Assembly: GCA_035578905.1 (NCBI GenBank)
Contig: JAQJVL010000532.1
Coordinates: 124,001 to 188,000, forward strand
Direction of reading: 5' to 3'
Length of the DNA stretch: 64,000 nt
Origin: Stictocephala bisonia
Lineage: Eukaryota > Arthropoda > Insecta > Hemiptera > Membracidae
Shown here: in pieces, positions 11,356 to 23,300 of the stretch
How the letters are laid out: each line of letters opens with the position of its first letter
How positions within the stretch are numbered: the stretch's first letter is position 1
Notes under the pieces: model-generated
The model's database searches: none
The model's input: only the letters and a program-made list of their open reading frames with translations
What the model was told of the DNA's origin: nothing
Program-made: the position numbers and the translations under genes

Positions 11356-12152
11356 GAAACCACAGAGAATAAATGGTTCCAAAGAACTGACACAAACTTT
11401 CCCCCATATTAAACACTAAAAATCAAAACTTGGAAAATTACCAGTTTGATTCCCAAATATGTCTTTTTCCCATAGCTAAAAAACTAGTCAAGTTAGTCAC
11501 GCGCAGTTTTTACTAAAATATTTTAAATTGTAATTCACATCTTCTCTCAAACTTTAATTAATATCTTTAGAGCCGTTTTTGAGAAAATTCTATTTTTATA
11601 TGTTTTTAGCCCATAAAAATTAAAAAACTAAAATTTTAAACAAGTAAAAAAATGGTAAATGGTTTGGAGATATTGGCTAAATACACATACATACCAAATT
11701 TCATAAAAATTGATTCATCCGTTTGGTCTCCAGTGAAGAGCACATACACACAGACAGACACACATACGGACAGATATCAACATGTTTTTTGAAAAAACAC
11801 TTTTTGGGTTCAGGAAATCCTAAAATGGATTTTTAGACTAACTTGTACATTTTTTGGACTATCACAATACTTTCTCTATGCTAACGCATATGGGAGAAAG
11901 TAAAAAAGAAACAAGGTCACTTCACTTGCTTTTAATTAATATAGAAATACTTGCAGTTTGCAGTGTAGTTCTATATAAATTAAAACTAATCTTTGTAGTA
12001 ATAACAAAAACTTATCTCCTTGAGGATTTGGGGGAATAGGGGAGGGACTGACAAGGTGCTGGCCCTGCCACCGCACGCCAAACTGGAGATATAACTACAG
12101 ACTGACGGTACTACTAGAAGCAACCTCTGCTTCTTTTTCTCTTCTCTGCGAC
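11356..12152 (-). mobile_element. Family A MITE split by a nested family B element
   Basis: CACAGAG (near 11356) is interrupted by a reverse family B copy, after which the family A end resumes as AAAAAAGAAACAAGGTCAC (near 11903). Family A then runs to its right end, CTTCTTTTTCTCTTCTCTG (near 12148). The joined ends reconstitute the usual TIR. Confidence 0.7.
11363..11902 (-). mobile_element. Family B repeat, copy 2 (nested)
   Basis: It runs from AATAAATGGTTCCAAAGAAC to the terminal palindrome ACTTTCTC..GCATATGGGAGAAAGT. It is the reverse of the copies at 5703 and 28418. Confidence 0.75.
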
Positions 12153-12599
12153 AATTCCAAAATTTATTTAATAAGTAACAGAACATTTTTATTTGTTAAT
12201 TGCAATGTATATTTTCAATACATTTCAAAATGTTTCATTAAAATTAAACGTAGTTAAGTTCTTACTCCAAGCGTCTTCAAAAAACCGTTAACTGGTACAA
12301 TGAATTTTATTACATTTTTATGACTGAAATAGGCTAAACCGTTGTTACTACTTTAATTTTTATATTACAATAGAGGTGCTATAAATTTCCTTAGCCAACA
12401 TTTAAAACAAAATGTAACCGTTATTCATAAGATATAGACAAAAACCTTAAAAAACTTAAATAAAATTACAAAAAACGAATACAAAAACCTTCGTATTTGC
12501 TTCAGTTGACATATAAAAACGACAAAAAAGAATCAATAAAAATAAATTTACATAAAAACAGTATCAAATCAGAATATTCATATTCCTGTCAGTATAAAC

Positions 12600-12850
12600 G
12601 GTGAGGTAAGAATGTAAAAAAATCTGTGGTGAAAAAGTCGAGGGGTGAGATAAGAAATGGCCGGGAGGGTATCTAACCCAGATCTACGGGACGGGTGACG
12701 AGCGCTAGTATGAGTGTGTTTAACGACTAGGCCGACGAAATAACTTCGAGTCATGCAATTACAGCGGGGACAATGAGCCTGTAAAACAACAGGCTCTAGC
12801 AGAGGCGGCAGGCAGCTGGTTCCGGTGGCAGTCACTCCCAACTACTGGTG
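12600..12850 (-). mobile_element. Possible tRNA-like SINE relic
   Basis: On the minus strand CGGCCTAGTCGTTAAACAC resembles an A-box region and GGGTTAGATACCC a degenerate B box, in GC-richer DNA. Single copy here; weak. Confidence 0.25.
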
Positions 12851-12959
12851 TCATACTGATCCAATCAAACAATAAATACAGTCCGTGTTCGAGGATTTAC
12901 TGTATTAGAACTTATGGTTTATAATCTGTCGAAGAACCTGTACGATTGACCGATATTTA

Positions 12960-13378
12960 ACGGAGTCTGCTGAGACTGTCGGAGGTTGTCGGTTTAACCC
13001 CATAAGAACAATGTTATTTTCTAACATATCGGGATGTCCGATCATGCATATCCCAATTAAACAGTTATCTTTAAACATATTTATTCCAAACAAATTGCAT
13101 TTTATCAGGAATGACATTGCACGTTGGAATTGCTTTGCGAATTCCTAATTAGTTTTATGGAATAAAATATACAAAATATTTAGTTTGAATTTGTTATTCT
13201 CGCTATTTTTCAAAACTAGGCGTATGTATTCAAAATATGAAAAACGCGCAATATGATAGCGTTTAAAATGATATCGCATACACAACTTTTGGTCATTAAA
13301 TAACGAACAAATATGGATTCGCAAATAGCATCGTTCTTTTGGAATTAAAACCAACATGGCCGACAACTTCTGACAGCC
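12960..13378 (-). mobile_element. Family D TIR element, copy 1
   Basis: The left TIR has TGTCGGTTTAACCCCATAAG then AACAATGTTATTTT. The right end has TTTTGGAATTAAAACCAACA followed by TGGCCGACAAC. The interior CAAACAAATTGCATTTTATC and GAATTGCTTTGCGAATTCCT is the reverse complement of the copy at 40029. No transposase. Confidence 0.7.
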
Positions 13379-13796
13379 TCTTAATCACTTTAACAGGGTG
13401 TCCGGCAACCATTGAAACAATCTTCACACTATACAATTCACTAGGTCAATACGTATATTACAAGGTATCAGTGTCCTATCTCTCGGTTTCCTGTTTGTGT
13501 GATTTATCAAAAATCTAAATATAACAAAAACGGTTTAAGATAAAATACTGAAACTTGATAAGAATATTAATCTAAATAGGGTAAATTTTATTGAACACTT
13601 TTGTTTTCCAGTAAAATTTCATTCCTTTATACTGTCTCCATCTAAAACGGATTTTTCGAGGTAAACAAAAATATTCCTTAAAATATATCCTATTTTTATA
13701 GATACTCTTACCAAGCTTCAGTAATTTGTGTAAAACTCACACACAGAGAGAAACTAGTCGTGATAAACACGTGCTATTCCATTATCATTATACAGT

Positions 13797-14625
13797 ATGG
13801 AGGAAAAAAATATGGTAACGCTTTCACAACTTTTCTATGACTTCACTCGTAAGTGAAATCTTGTACACCATCATAATTACAAAGAACACACTTTTTTTAC
13901 GCCATTAGCGACATTTCATATTTTCAGGGGGACGGCTCACGTGGAGTTGGAACGAAAATCTTTCGTAAGCCTAGGTCGTGTTTGGTATCAAATTAAAGGT
14001 ATATTCAATAGAAATTAATTGCCACAAACCGGACCTCGAAAGGTCTATCCTTTCCAGAGTAGCGGTTATTTGAATTTCAAAGTAACTAATATGAACGGTG
14101 TTATTTCTCCGCTATTTAACGATTTATGTAAATTATTCTGATTAAAAATTATACTTTACGGAACACAATAACTCAAAAAACTTAAATTATCAAAAATAAT
14201 AAAAGCGTTTCTATACTTTCTACTCTTTAATAGCAACTTTATTTTATTCAAGGATAATTTGATAATTTAAAATTTTGAGTTATTGTGTTCCATAAAATAA
14301 TTTTTTTTCTCAGAATAATTTACTTAAAATCGTTAAATAGTGGATAAATAATATTGTTCAAACTGGTTACTTTGAAATTTAAATGACCGTTTGCGGCAAT
14401 AAAATTCTATTGAATAGACCTTTAATTTGATACCAAACTCGACCTAGATTTACATTAAAGATTTTCGTTCACCTCCACTTGGGCCGTCCTTTTGAAAAAT
14501 ATGAAATGTCGCTAATGGCATCAAAAAATGTTTTTTTTAGTAACCATGATGATGTAGAAGATTTCATTTTTACCAGTGAAGTCATAGAAAAGTTGTATGA
14601 GCGTTTCCATACTTTTCCACCTGCA
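13797..14625. mobile_element. Foldback element 2 (arms about 390-405 bp)
   Basis: The left arm is 13797-14205 and the right arm about 14232-14625. They are reverse complements over almost their full length. Examples: CAACTTTTCTATGACTTCAC (near 13829) against GTGAAGTCATAGAAAAGTTG (near 14577), and AACACAATAACTCAAAA against TTTTGAGTTATTGTGTT near the centre. The spacer is only about 25 bp. Non-coding. Confidence 0.8.
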
Positions 14626-14639
14626 TAATAATAATTATT

Positions 14640-16180
14640 ATAACAATTGTAATGGTTGAGGTATGTAGTGATTATAAGATTATTTTATATGTCATTATTA
14701 TTGTGTATTTGTGTTTTGTAATTATTTTATTCTGGGTATACTCCCGAATTTTACCTAATACAGTATACCAATTTGTTATTAAATGTTATACTTTTTAGTT
14801 TGTTAAGTTGTTATGTATGAATTTGATAATTTTTGCTTTATTTTGATTTTATCAGTTATTGTTGCATGAATTCCTCCAATCAGACTTTGTTTGGAAAGAT
14901 TAAACTTCATTTCTGTATTAATTACTTTTACTTTTATTTATTTATGCACTGTTATTAGCTTATGCTTACGTATTTTTGCACTGTCTTATTAAAATATCAG
15001 ATATATATGTGTAATAATATTGTTATTATGTATCAAGAAATAAAGTTCTATTCTGTTATATTTTGTTGGTAACGAACGACCTTCAGAAAAGGTTGAGGGA
15101 CATCTTTTATATTGACCTTGAATGGCTTCACGGAATGTAAAATGATGACTTTCATCCCCGTGTTGTCTGACAGCTGTGTTCTCAAAACCCAGTTCTAAAC
15201 GTATTTTCACTTCCCTAAAAGAATCGGAGTTGAACAAAAATTTTGCAAATTACGCTCGTAAACAAAAACGATAACTGCCTTTGGACTAACACGAAACTTT
15301 TAATAAAATAATCATTCTTAAATATGCAAAATAATATAAGAACACAAGAATTAAGGGGGACGTTTTACTACAGTTGAATAGGCATTGTTGAAACTTATAT
15401 GTCGTTCGTTATTGACGACAGTAATTTGAAAACTCATAATATCCACTTATGGTCCAACAGATTGGACCTTTAATAATCATACAATGTTCACTATATCTAA
15501 TTATAATAATAAACACAAACTGTACAGTTGAAGTAGAACAGTATGTTTTGGGCCGCTGGCGGTAAAATTGCATTTCTACTACAGGGCTGTCGACTTCCGA
15601 ATTCTCTATGAGCTGAGACTTTAGTTTTAAACAAAAAGGATAACATCACATTAAAATAAATAAAAAAAAATATATAGAAAGAATATTAAATGTTGTAAGA
15701 AAAAAATACTTACTCTAAATTCAATAATATTCATTAATAATAATTCAATAAATAATAAATGGAAGAATTTTGTAATAGTGACGTGCATTTCTTAAATACC
15801 CGTGCTTAGCTATGGATAAATATAACAAATTTAGTAACAGACCTTTTGTCCCGATACCCAGCAAACCACATTCACTGTTGAAACGTTCAAATGCAAAGTA
15901 AAGAGATTTTCACTCTCATTACTATCATCTTAAATAAAACATTAAGCCTGAACAAACAAAAATATAGCTGCCATATAAGTAAAGATAAAAAACAACAACT
16001 AAACAAGAAAACACTAAAACTCAAAACTCAGATATATAGTAAGTCTGACTGACAGCTAAATGGATACACACTAAACAATAATCAATTCCTTATAATTAAT
16101 TAATTAAGTAACAATCATCTCAGGAGAATAGTAAAGCCAAACAATCAATCAAATCTGATATGAGGTGCATTAATCAAGGC
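14640..16180. other. AT-rich intron, nothing recognised
   Basis: Low-complexity AT-rich DNA. No TIRs, arrays, SINE boxes or coding similarity were seen on either strand. Confidence 0.4.
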
Positions 16181-16188
16181 ATTCGGAT

Positions 16189-16313
16189 GAAGACCACCGC
16201 CGCGAGTGACAAAAACACCTATATCTGTGATCCCATCAGCCTGGGGCTTACACTGCGCTTTCTTGCTACTTTGTTTTAATTGGTCAAATCACTCGCGGGG
16301 CGCTGCTGTCTTC
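16189..16313. repeat. Compact GC-rich inverted repeat
   Basis: GAAGACCACCGCCGCGAGTG (from 16189) and CACTCGCGG..GTCTTC (16290-16313) are inverted, with a perfect 10-bp core CCGCGAGTGA/TCACTCGCGG, around a roughly 80-bp centre. It lies in a GC-richer block (16180-16560) that also holds TTAATTGGTCAA twice (16276-16287 and 16356-16367). It could be a tiny MITE or a regulatory hairpin. Confidence 0.5.
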
Positions 16314-16729
16314 TCTCCCCGAACCATCTTCCTCCTTTCCTATTAGTTTTACGCCTTAATTGGTCAATTCTTCCTATTTAGGAGCCGGAAGCGTCTGGGC
16401 TCGTCTCATCCCCTAGCCTCGCAGCCACCACCGACCGCTATCTAAATGGGATCGGGATTATGGCTTCAGATGTTTGTAAACTCCGCGATACGTTTACACG
16501 CGCCTAATTAGTGCAGATAGGGCTGTAAATTTTTTTTCATGGAGATGCGCGGCTCTAGATTCTGGGAGAAAATAAGGGAGACATTTTTAAAAATAATTAC
16601 GATAGAATTAAGACGTAGTTAAAAAAGATTTAAACCAAACAGTAAGAAACAACCAATTATTTGATCAAAAACATATTACAATAATATTGGGTGAATAGAT
16701 TTACTCTTTACTAATCCGTTTGTGAGGAG

Positions 16730-16858
16730 TTAAGGGAGCGCCTGACAAGGTTACGATCCCGCTTTCACAAGGTAAACTGGATATTGACTACTCCAGACTC
16801 GTAACTCTACACATTCAGCGCAATACTGGATGCGACCTCTGTTTCTTTCTTCTAGGTG
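16730..16858 (-). mobile_element. Family A MITE, truncated
   Basis: Only the right half is present: CTACTCCAGACTCGTAACTC through GGATGCGACCTCTGTTTCTT and TCTTCTAGGTG. Confidence 0.65.
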
Positions 16859-17596
16859 AAACAATGTTTTAATTACAAGTGAGCCATTACACGATTACAT
16901 TTATTAAATCTTAGCGTTGGGTTATTTTGAATTTATATTTGCGTTCAAATTATAGAAACGAATTCAATGTAATTGTACAATACAAGAAGTTAATTATTTA
17001 AAAAAACAACAACTCTTGATTGTGAAAACTACGCAGACTGGAGATTGTGAAATCACGAGTGGCCAACGTCTTGATGGCTTTTGTTCAGTTTTTACTTTTC
17101 CGCTTTTTACAGTATCAAAACCCGTTCGGTTTTTGTAAGAACGCCAGCATTCATCTGGAAAAGGACCCATTTTGAAATGCAAAGTGATACAAAGTCAGGG
17201 AAGTGAGGGGGGTGTTTTTACCTGCAGCCGATTGTGTTTATTCTGCTTAGAGGAGCGAGAGGACGGGTATAGAGGGTATGCCAACAAATTTCTTCTTGCG
17301 GCGTTTTTCTGGCTGAAATTATGCAGGGGGAAGAAACGACAAATTTCTTTTTGGGTCTGAAATGATATGCGAAGGGTCGGTCGCACCAATAAGGTGGTAG
17401 CAGCATGTTTCGCCACAGTGGACAATGTTATCTAGGCAGGAAGAGGCCTTGGGGAACCCCACTCTCCGTACTGCCCATTGTTTACCACCCTGCTTCCTGA
17501 GACCCGAGTTTCGCGACTGGACCACCACCCCTATTACTTTGTAATTACGACTCGATTGTGACGAGTCCTTTATGGTTATACAATACAAATGCAATA

Positions 17597-17885
17597 CGAG
17601 CACGCAATGACTGAATCTGCAACGAGATTGAGAGGTGCTGTAAAGAAAAACGTGTGTACGAGCACGCATTGACTGAATCTGCAACGAGATTGAGAGGTGC
17701 TGTAAAGAAAAACGTGTGTACGAGCACGCATTGACTGAATCTGCAACGAGATTGAGAGGTGCTGTAAAGAAAAACGTGTGTACGAGCACGCATTGACTGA
17801 ATCTGCAACGAGATTGAGAGGTGCTATAAAGAAAAACGTGTGTACGAGCACGCACTGACTGAATCTGCAACGAGATTGAGAGGTG
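17597..17885. repeat. 62-bp tandem repeat, about 4.7 copies
   Basis: Units start with CGAGCACGCA at 17597, 17659, 17721, 17783 and 17845, and the last is cut at about 41 bp. Each has ACTGAATCTGCAACGAGATT and AAAGAAAAACGTGTGTA. Overlapping minus-strand frames are repeat artefacts. Confidence 0.9.
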
Positions 17886-18043
17886 TGCACTAAGTGTACC
17901 GTCTATGTAAGGAATCACTACTAACGCAGGTTTTGCTAATGAAGAGTATATAAACAAGTTTTTAAACTGTAGACGATAAATTGTCCTGAAGGGCATTGTC
18001 TCATTAATAACGTGTGTTACTCAATGGCCTCGGCGAAGCTAAA

Positions 18044-18303
18044 CACAGAGAAGAAATGAACAGAGGTCGCATCCAATAGTGCGTTGGATGTGTGTGGAGT
18101 AGTTATTTCTCCAGTTTGCCACGCTGTTGGACGCTGCAAGACCAGACAGAGCTTCGTTAGTCTCTCCTTTATTCCCCTAAATCCTCAAGGATAAACGTAG
18201 TAATAGTTACAACAGATGAAAGTTATTTCTAATATATTTATAACTGCCACTGAGGCACATGCTCCGACCATAAGAAAGGGACCTCTGTCTTTCTTACTTT
18301 GTT
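18044..18303 (+). mobile_element. Family A MITE with 6-bp target duplication
   Basis: GCTAAA flanks both sides (18038-18043 and 18304-18309). The left TIR is CACAGAGAAGAAATGAACAG and the right end ACCTCTGTCTTTCTTACTTT. Together with the copy at 10268 it suggests a 6-bp duplication for the family. Confidence 0.8.
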
Positions 18304-18919
18304 GCTAAAACGAACGATGATTTGCGTTAATAAACTTTCATGGTGAATTCTTTTCCTGGTGTACTTTCTCTGTTCCTGAGGCCTCAAGTTGCGACCAAAA
18401 TTATGACGAACCTACAGTTTTCAATAAACGTAATTAGTTATTTTGTGTTTTGTATGAAAAAATATTTATCGTAACAGTCATTGCCTCCTAAAGGGCGGAC
18501 ATTTACGATCACACTTGGCCCACCCACACATGCTACACGCATATTACGGCTGTACCCCGTGAAATTGACCCCTCAACAAAGACCCTAACAGTCAGATTTA
18601 AAACATCAACTTTAACGACAGTTTGCATGTTATTGTAATTTATATATGACGTTGTAATTTAAACATGTGATAAATATAAAACAAAAGATGTCCTCGAACT
18701 GTGAGACTAATGAAAAAGACTTATTTTTGACTAAATGTACATAGAATGTAGAACATAGGCAATTAGAGTCGCTTTTGTTTATTAAAAATCTACAACAAAT
18801 ACCGTTAGTCTTAGTTAGTTCTAATTCAACCAAGATAGTCTAATAATAAGCACATATTTTATTTAATGAACGTAAGCATTTTATCTTATCCTATGGATCT
18901 ATAAATAAACACAACTACA

Positions 18920-19031
18920 TAACGGAGGGAATCACCATCTTGGGCGTGGACAGAATCTAATACTAATTTTTAACTCAACACATATTCAGCGCACTCCATA
19001 ATGCGACCTCTGTTTCTTTCATCTCTGTGAA
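18920..19031 (-). mobile_element. Family A MITE, right-end fragment
   Basis: AATGCGACCTCTGTTTCTTT followed by CATCTCTGTG at the right. The left half is missing or too diverged. Confidence 0.6.
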
Positions 19032-19664
19032 GTTAATTGTGTTTATACTATCACCCTAATACTTTGATACACAGATAATAAATTACACCTATGTATTTCT
19101 TCTTTATTAATTTTGCAAGGTTTTATCAGCTTCCTCATACACTACATTTTTTCTTCTAGTTTAACAATTAAAAGATAAATGAATACAAGTTTTCTTTGTA
19201 ATTGGACATAGGGTTAAGAATAGTTTAACTGCTTTAAATGAGTCAAAACTATGAAGAGAAAATGTTGCAGTAAATATTTCAAATTTTATAGTCATTTCAA
19301 TACAAGTGTTTTACGATTTATTATTTGATCACTATGTTTAATTTATACATAATTTAATGCTCTTTAAAATGATATATTTTTCTTCTCATAAATACATTAG
19401 TTTGGTTTTAACATCAAACTAGTTGTAACAAGTCGTGTAAATTATAAAAAATCCCAAAATCTGCCATTACTGCCAAACGGTTGAAAATCGGACAGGGTAT
19501 AGCAGGAACATTTTTGTTCCTTTACATGGGAAGAACATACAGGTTAAGTTATTGCAGTGAGTAAAAACTTAACCTGTACACAATAAAAGAAACAATCCAA
19601 CTGTTTGTACTAACATCATTTAACAAGTTTTATATTTTTTGAGAGAACATAAAACTTCTCTTAA

Positions 19665-19790
19665 AAAATATACCACTGTGCGTGTATGGTGGGCAGGTGG
19701 GTTGTACCACTGTACATGTATAGATGGGCGGGCGGGTTGATACCACGGTTTGTGTAAAGATGGGTGGTCGGGTTGATACCTCTGTAGGTT
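19665..19790. repeat. Family G satellite relic, reverse, about 3 units
   Basis: TACCACTGTACATGTATAGA and GGGCGGGTTGATACCAC are the reverse complement of the 36-bp unit, diverged. A (TG)n/(CG)n alternating purine-pyrimidine tract follows at 19908-19948. Confidence 0.6.
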
Positions 19791-19994
19791 ATCAACTGTT
19801 CTGTTCTAGTGAACACTTCATGATACTTCCTGATCGGCTGCCGGTTGCCGGGCCGAACGAGGAGTGAAAAAAAAAGAGTCTGCAGAGGCTGTCGACCATG
19901 TTGGACAGTGTGTGTGTGCGCGCGCGCGTGTGTGTGCGCGCGCGTGTAATGCAGGGCATACATTAGATACCCTTAACATAGGTAAAATAAACCT

Positions 19995-20100
19995 TCTGAA
20001 CCTTGACTAACGTTCAACATGGACACCTCAAGACTTCTCTAGTAGTGTCCACGTTGATGGCAACCATTGAGCGGATGCATGTCGGTATTCAAAATGGCAT
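19995..20100 (+). mobile_element. Family F fragment
   Basis: AGTAGTGTCCACGTTGATGG and CAACCATTGAGC match the middle of the copy at 23600-23900. Confidence 0.5.
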
Positions 20101-20695
20101 TAATTATTCTGTAATGGATAAATAAGAGAGAAATACAATTTGGTTCCCCATTTATATTTTGGCTATCTTGGACTGTTTAATTAGTGACATACTTGTTTCC
20201 TAGACATACAGTAGTCTACTTTTTTTATCAAGTAATATTATCAAAATAAAAATTTCCATAAAAGTTATTTTAATATTTTGTAATTTATGCCTGTAATACA
20301 CTACGATTAAATGTGAGTAAAACGACACCAAACATGTCAGTTTATATAATTGTATTATTTTTTACGAATTTTATAAAACATGTCTGCAAATGCGCAAAAC
20401 ATAACCAGCGTTTTGGGAACTCTAGCAGGCGTGTCGAGGGTTATTACTTTAGCCGTATAAACGAAGTACGTAATGAACTCCAGATGTAAACAGTTGACAC
20501 AAGAAGCGCACTCACTCGGCTGTTGTCCAGCCTTTGACGTCGCGGTTCAATGGTCGGCCCTCATATCCTGGACACCAGATGGTCATTAAAGGACATACTC
20601 CCGCATCCTCAGCCTACACCTTGCCGATACAGACAGGTACGTTCACCCCACCCAACAAAGACATGTAGCGCCCAGACCCACGTGTGTACTGTACA

Positions 20696-21344
20696 CTAGG
20701 GATGACAACGATGCCTACATCGATATATCAATACATATTGACGTTGTTCTCTCTCTTCAAAATCATCAAGATTTAAAAAAAATAACATTTAAATAATTGC
20801 AGTTTATGACAACGAAACATGAAATAACACAGTAACTTTATTTTGTTTTTTTACGTGAGGTTAAGTGAAACATTTATTTCCAAACTTTTATTTTGATATG
20901 ATTTACTTGACAACTATGGGAAGTAGGTTTAGTGAATTAATTTGTTTAATTTTTAGTGTTTATTAGAAGCCTAATAGCATTTTTAAATGTGAAAAACAAA
21001 AATAACAATGTTATTACGTTATTATTTAATAATTAACATAATAATTAAGATTATCATTATTCTCATTTTGAATTTTTGTAAGTGACCACACAGATTGCAA
21101 TTTGTCTCATGTAGATAAATGTATTTAATTGTTACATTCAGTAGGCTGTTCCAAATAATGACAGCAATACATGAATCTATTTTTGGCCATGATATCAGAA
21201 TTAGTGCGTAATTTTACAATCCGATATTTCAGTTACCCGATATATGGATATTTTTCTATAGATATTATATTTAGATCGATATTTGGTTCGCGATGTATCC
21301 AAAATCCGATATACCGATATGCTGAAAATATTTGCCATCCCTAG
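20696..21344. mobile_element. Family E hAT-like non-autonomous element
   Basis: The ends TAGGGATGACAACGAT and ATATTTGCCATCCCTA are inverted. The flanking octamers CTGTACAC and GCATACAC agree at five positions, compatible with a decayed 8-bp duplication. The interior is AT-rich with TATCGATA-like strings. No transposase. Confidence 0.65.
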
Positions 21345-22713
21345 CATACACACATCGCAGGTACATTTCAACTGGCGTCTCTACTTTTAAAGTACAATAA
21401 AACCGCAAACATGACAAATTAAACTGATAATTTTTAAAAACTAATTTCAGAATTGTCCGTATATTATTCTTGAATCTATATACTAAATTACGTTGGTAAA
21501 TAAATTCAATATTCAAATGACAAACTTGAACGCTAAAATATAAAACACAAAATAATTTTGATTTTACTAAACTATACATATTATATATATTTTGTTTTTA
21601 TACGTTTGAACAATAAATCTTGAAATAAAAATTATAAAATGTATTTATTTACAATCAGACTGCAACAAATTCGATAACTGCAAGAGCCAGCGCCTTCCTA
21701 ACAAAACGCCGCTTCCCGCCACACAGAACAGCTTTGCGGGTTTTGCATATTGAGTGCCTGTCCATAATAAAATGTACATTTCACACTTCATAGAGCGAAA
21801 AACATGATTTTGTTTGTCATTTTAGAGGTTCCGAACTGTCAATGGAGTAGAACATAGTTGAACGTTTAATATACATAATACTGATATACTATATCTAAAA
21901 TATACAAAAGTATGTTTAGTTTCTACGACTTATTCCAATCTTTCCTGCCAGATTGAGTACAAGTTTTTTTGTCTTATTTGTTACGCAAAACGAATAAAAT
22001 AGAATAATCATGTTATATTCGCTCATTTATTCTTTGAGTCTATTATTAGAGAACTATTAAAAAAGAAATTACTTTAAAATTCTCAAAACGTCCTTTAAAT
22101 ATTTTATTCAACTTTTTGTGAGGCCTTTCGACTAAAATGTGGGCAATCAGCAGACACGAAAAAATCGAACTAACCTAATAAGGCTGGTTAGCAATATGTA
22201 TTCACAGTCAATATATACCAACCTAATCCACATTTTGGTCCAAAATTTGTCGTATGAATAATTTGATGTCATACGCTTATTCAGGAGGAAAACTACTTAA
22301 TATTAGTGTTACGTACATCATTTTTGTGTAGGGATTTTTTTATTCGTCATTTATACCGAAAAACGGCAATGAGTTCGTGTTTGTGGAGATAATACTGAGT
22401 AGTTCTAAAAATCCAGAAAATCCTGTGGGAACCCTATATCCCATATTTACATTATAAATTTAAATTTAATCGTAGCTGTAAAAAATAAATGATAATATTT
22501 TTTTTCCTGGAGAAGCTTCAATGGTCATCTAAATCACTAAAACTATCCTGGTCTTCATGAGTTGACCGTGTCATATTCTGTACATTATGCCTACAACGGT
22601 TGGTGCCGACGTTTCGGCCTCGTAGTAAAGTGCCATCCTCAGGGCGAGTGAGACCAGGTTAGTTTTAGTGATAATACATTTGTATGGATAAATATTGTCC
22701 GTATATTGAGGCG
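21345..22713. other. Intron sequence downstream of exon 3, nothing recognised
   Basis: AT-rich. I searched it in particular for the next CycD exon (PPSMIA-type helix) and saw none. Confidence 0.4.
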
Positions 22714-22719
22714 ACTGAC

Positions 22720-22876
22720 CGGCGTAACAGAGGTCGACCAGTGTGCGGGCGTGTCGCCGTACCAGGGGACGGTCTCGGGACCATGGGACCCGCTCCAGGA
22801 CGTGGTCCACGTAGTCGAACCCTGTCACCGCAGACAGGTCCCACTGGATGCGGCTCAGCACCACCACTTCAAATTG
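22720..22876 (-). CDS. CycD: Cyclin D, coding exon 3 (end of first cyclin fold)
   Basis: This exon encodes residues 138-189 plus one base (157 nt; starts phase 0, ends phase 1). Seen: the acceptor TTTGTTTGTTTCAG is a strong pyrimidine tract, and the exon opens QFEVVVLSRIQWDLSAV, matching the D-cyclin WELxVLxKLxWDLxAVTPxDF block. It continues GFDYVDHVLERVPW, then VRRHARTLVDLCYA, matching the RRHAQTFIALCAT block. The donor is GTCAGT after the last base at 22720. Reading past the donor gives no D-cyclin similarity. The phase-1 end agrees with the vertebrate exon 3 boundary. It is much more GC-rich than the flanking introns. The next exon, expected to encode the PPSMIAAAS-type helix of the C-terminal cyclin fold, was searched for by eye down to position 1 and not found. 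Confidence 0.93.
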
Positions 22877-22935
22877 CTGAAACAAACAAATTACACATTA
22901 AAATTCATATTTGAAACGCCGACACAGCCCGTGAT

Positions 22936-23300
22936 GGGATCTCGATATTAATATTATCGAAATATCGATATTTTGTTTTCGATATCCGATATTTTGATAT
23001 CGCTATTATTATTTTGATAATATCGAAATATCGATGTTTGTGTTCGATAGTATCGGTATTTACGACATTTTTAATTTCACGAGTTTTACTTGATATTTTC
23101 TAAAATATTTTGTTAAAACTTGTTTGAAAAATAATTTACTTATACCTGATTATTTAAATTACTTATACAAATTTATTTAAATTTACCTTTAAAATAATAT
23201 TTTATAATCATAAATAATATTTTCAATGATTTTTTAAAATTGAAAGCTAACAGTTATTAGTTATTGAATAAGTGAAAAATACGGATTTCATAAGAAAACA
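22936..23300. mobile_element. Family E relic with TATCGATA cluster
   Basis: It opens GTGATGGGATCTCGATATTA, then has repeated ATCGATATTTT and CGATAATATCG strings over about 130 bp, resembling the start of the copy at 26821. The right end is unclear. Confidence 0.4.

Larger units (their letters stand above)
1..22719 (-). other. CycD: CycD intron 3, partial (at least 22.7 kb)
   Basis: It starts at donor GTCAGT (22719-22714) and runs off the window. The acceptor and the exon for the C-terminal cyclin fold were not found. It contains foldback elements, family A, B, D, E and F repeats, a 62-bp tandem array and GC-richer unique blocks. No splice-flanked coding segment was recognised. That the gene continues leftwards is an inference from the missing C-terminal half. 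Confidence 0.7.

Noticed and set aside
17319..17996. 225-codon minus-strand frame and overlapping shorter ones
   Set aside because: The central part is the 62-bp array read through successive frames; the flanks have no domain or splice signals.
22684..22951. Plus-strand frames of 76 and 81 codons
   Set aside because: Antisense of CycD exon 3; GC-rich coding DNA often keeps the reverse strand open.
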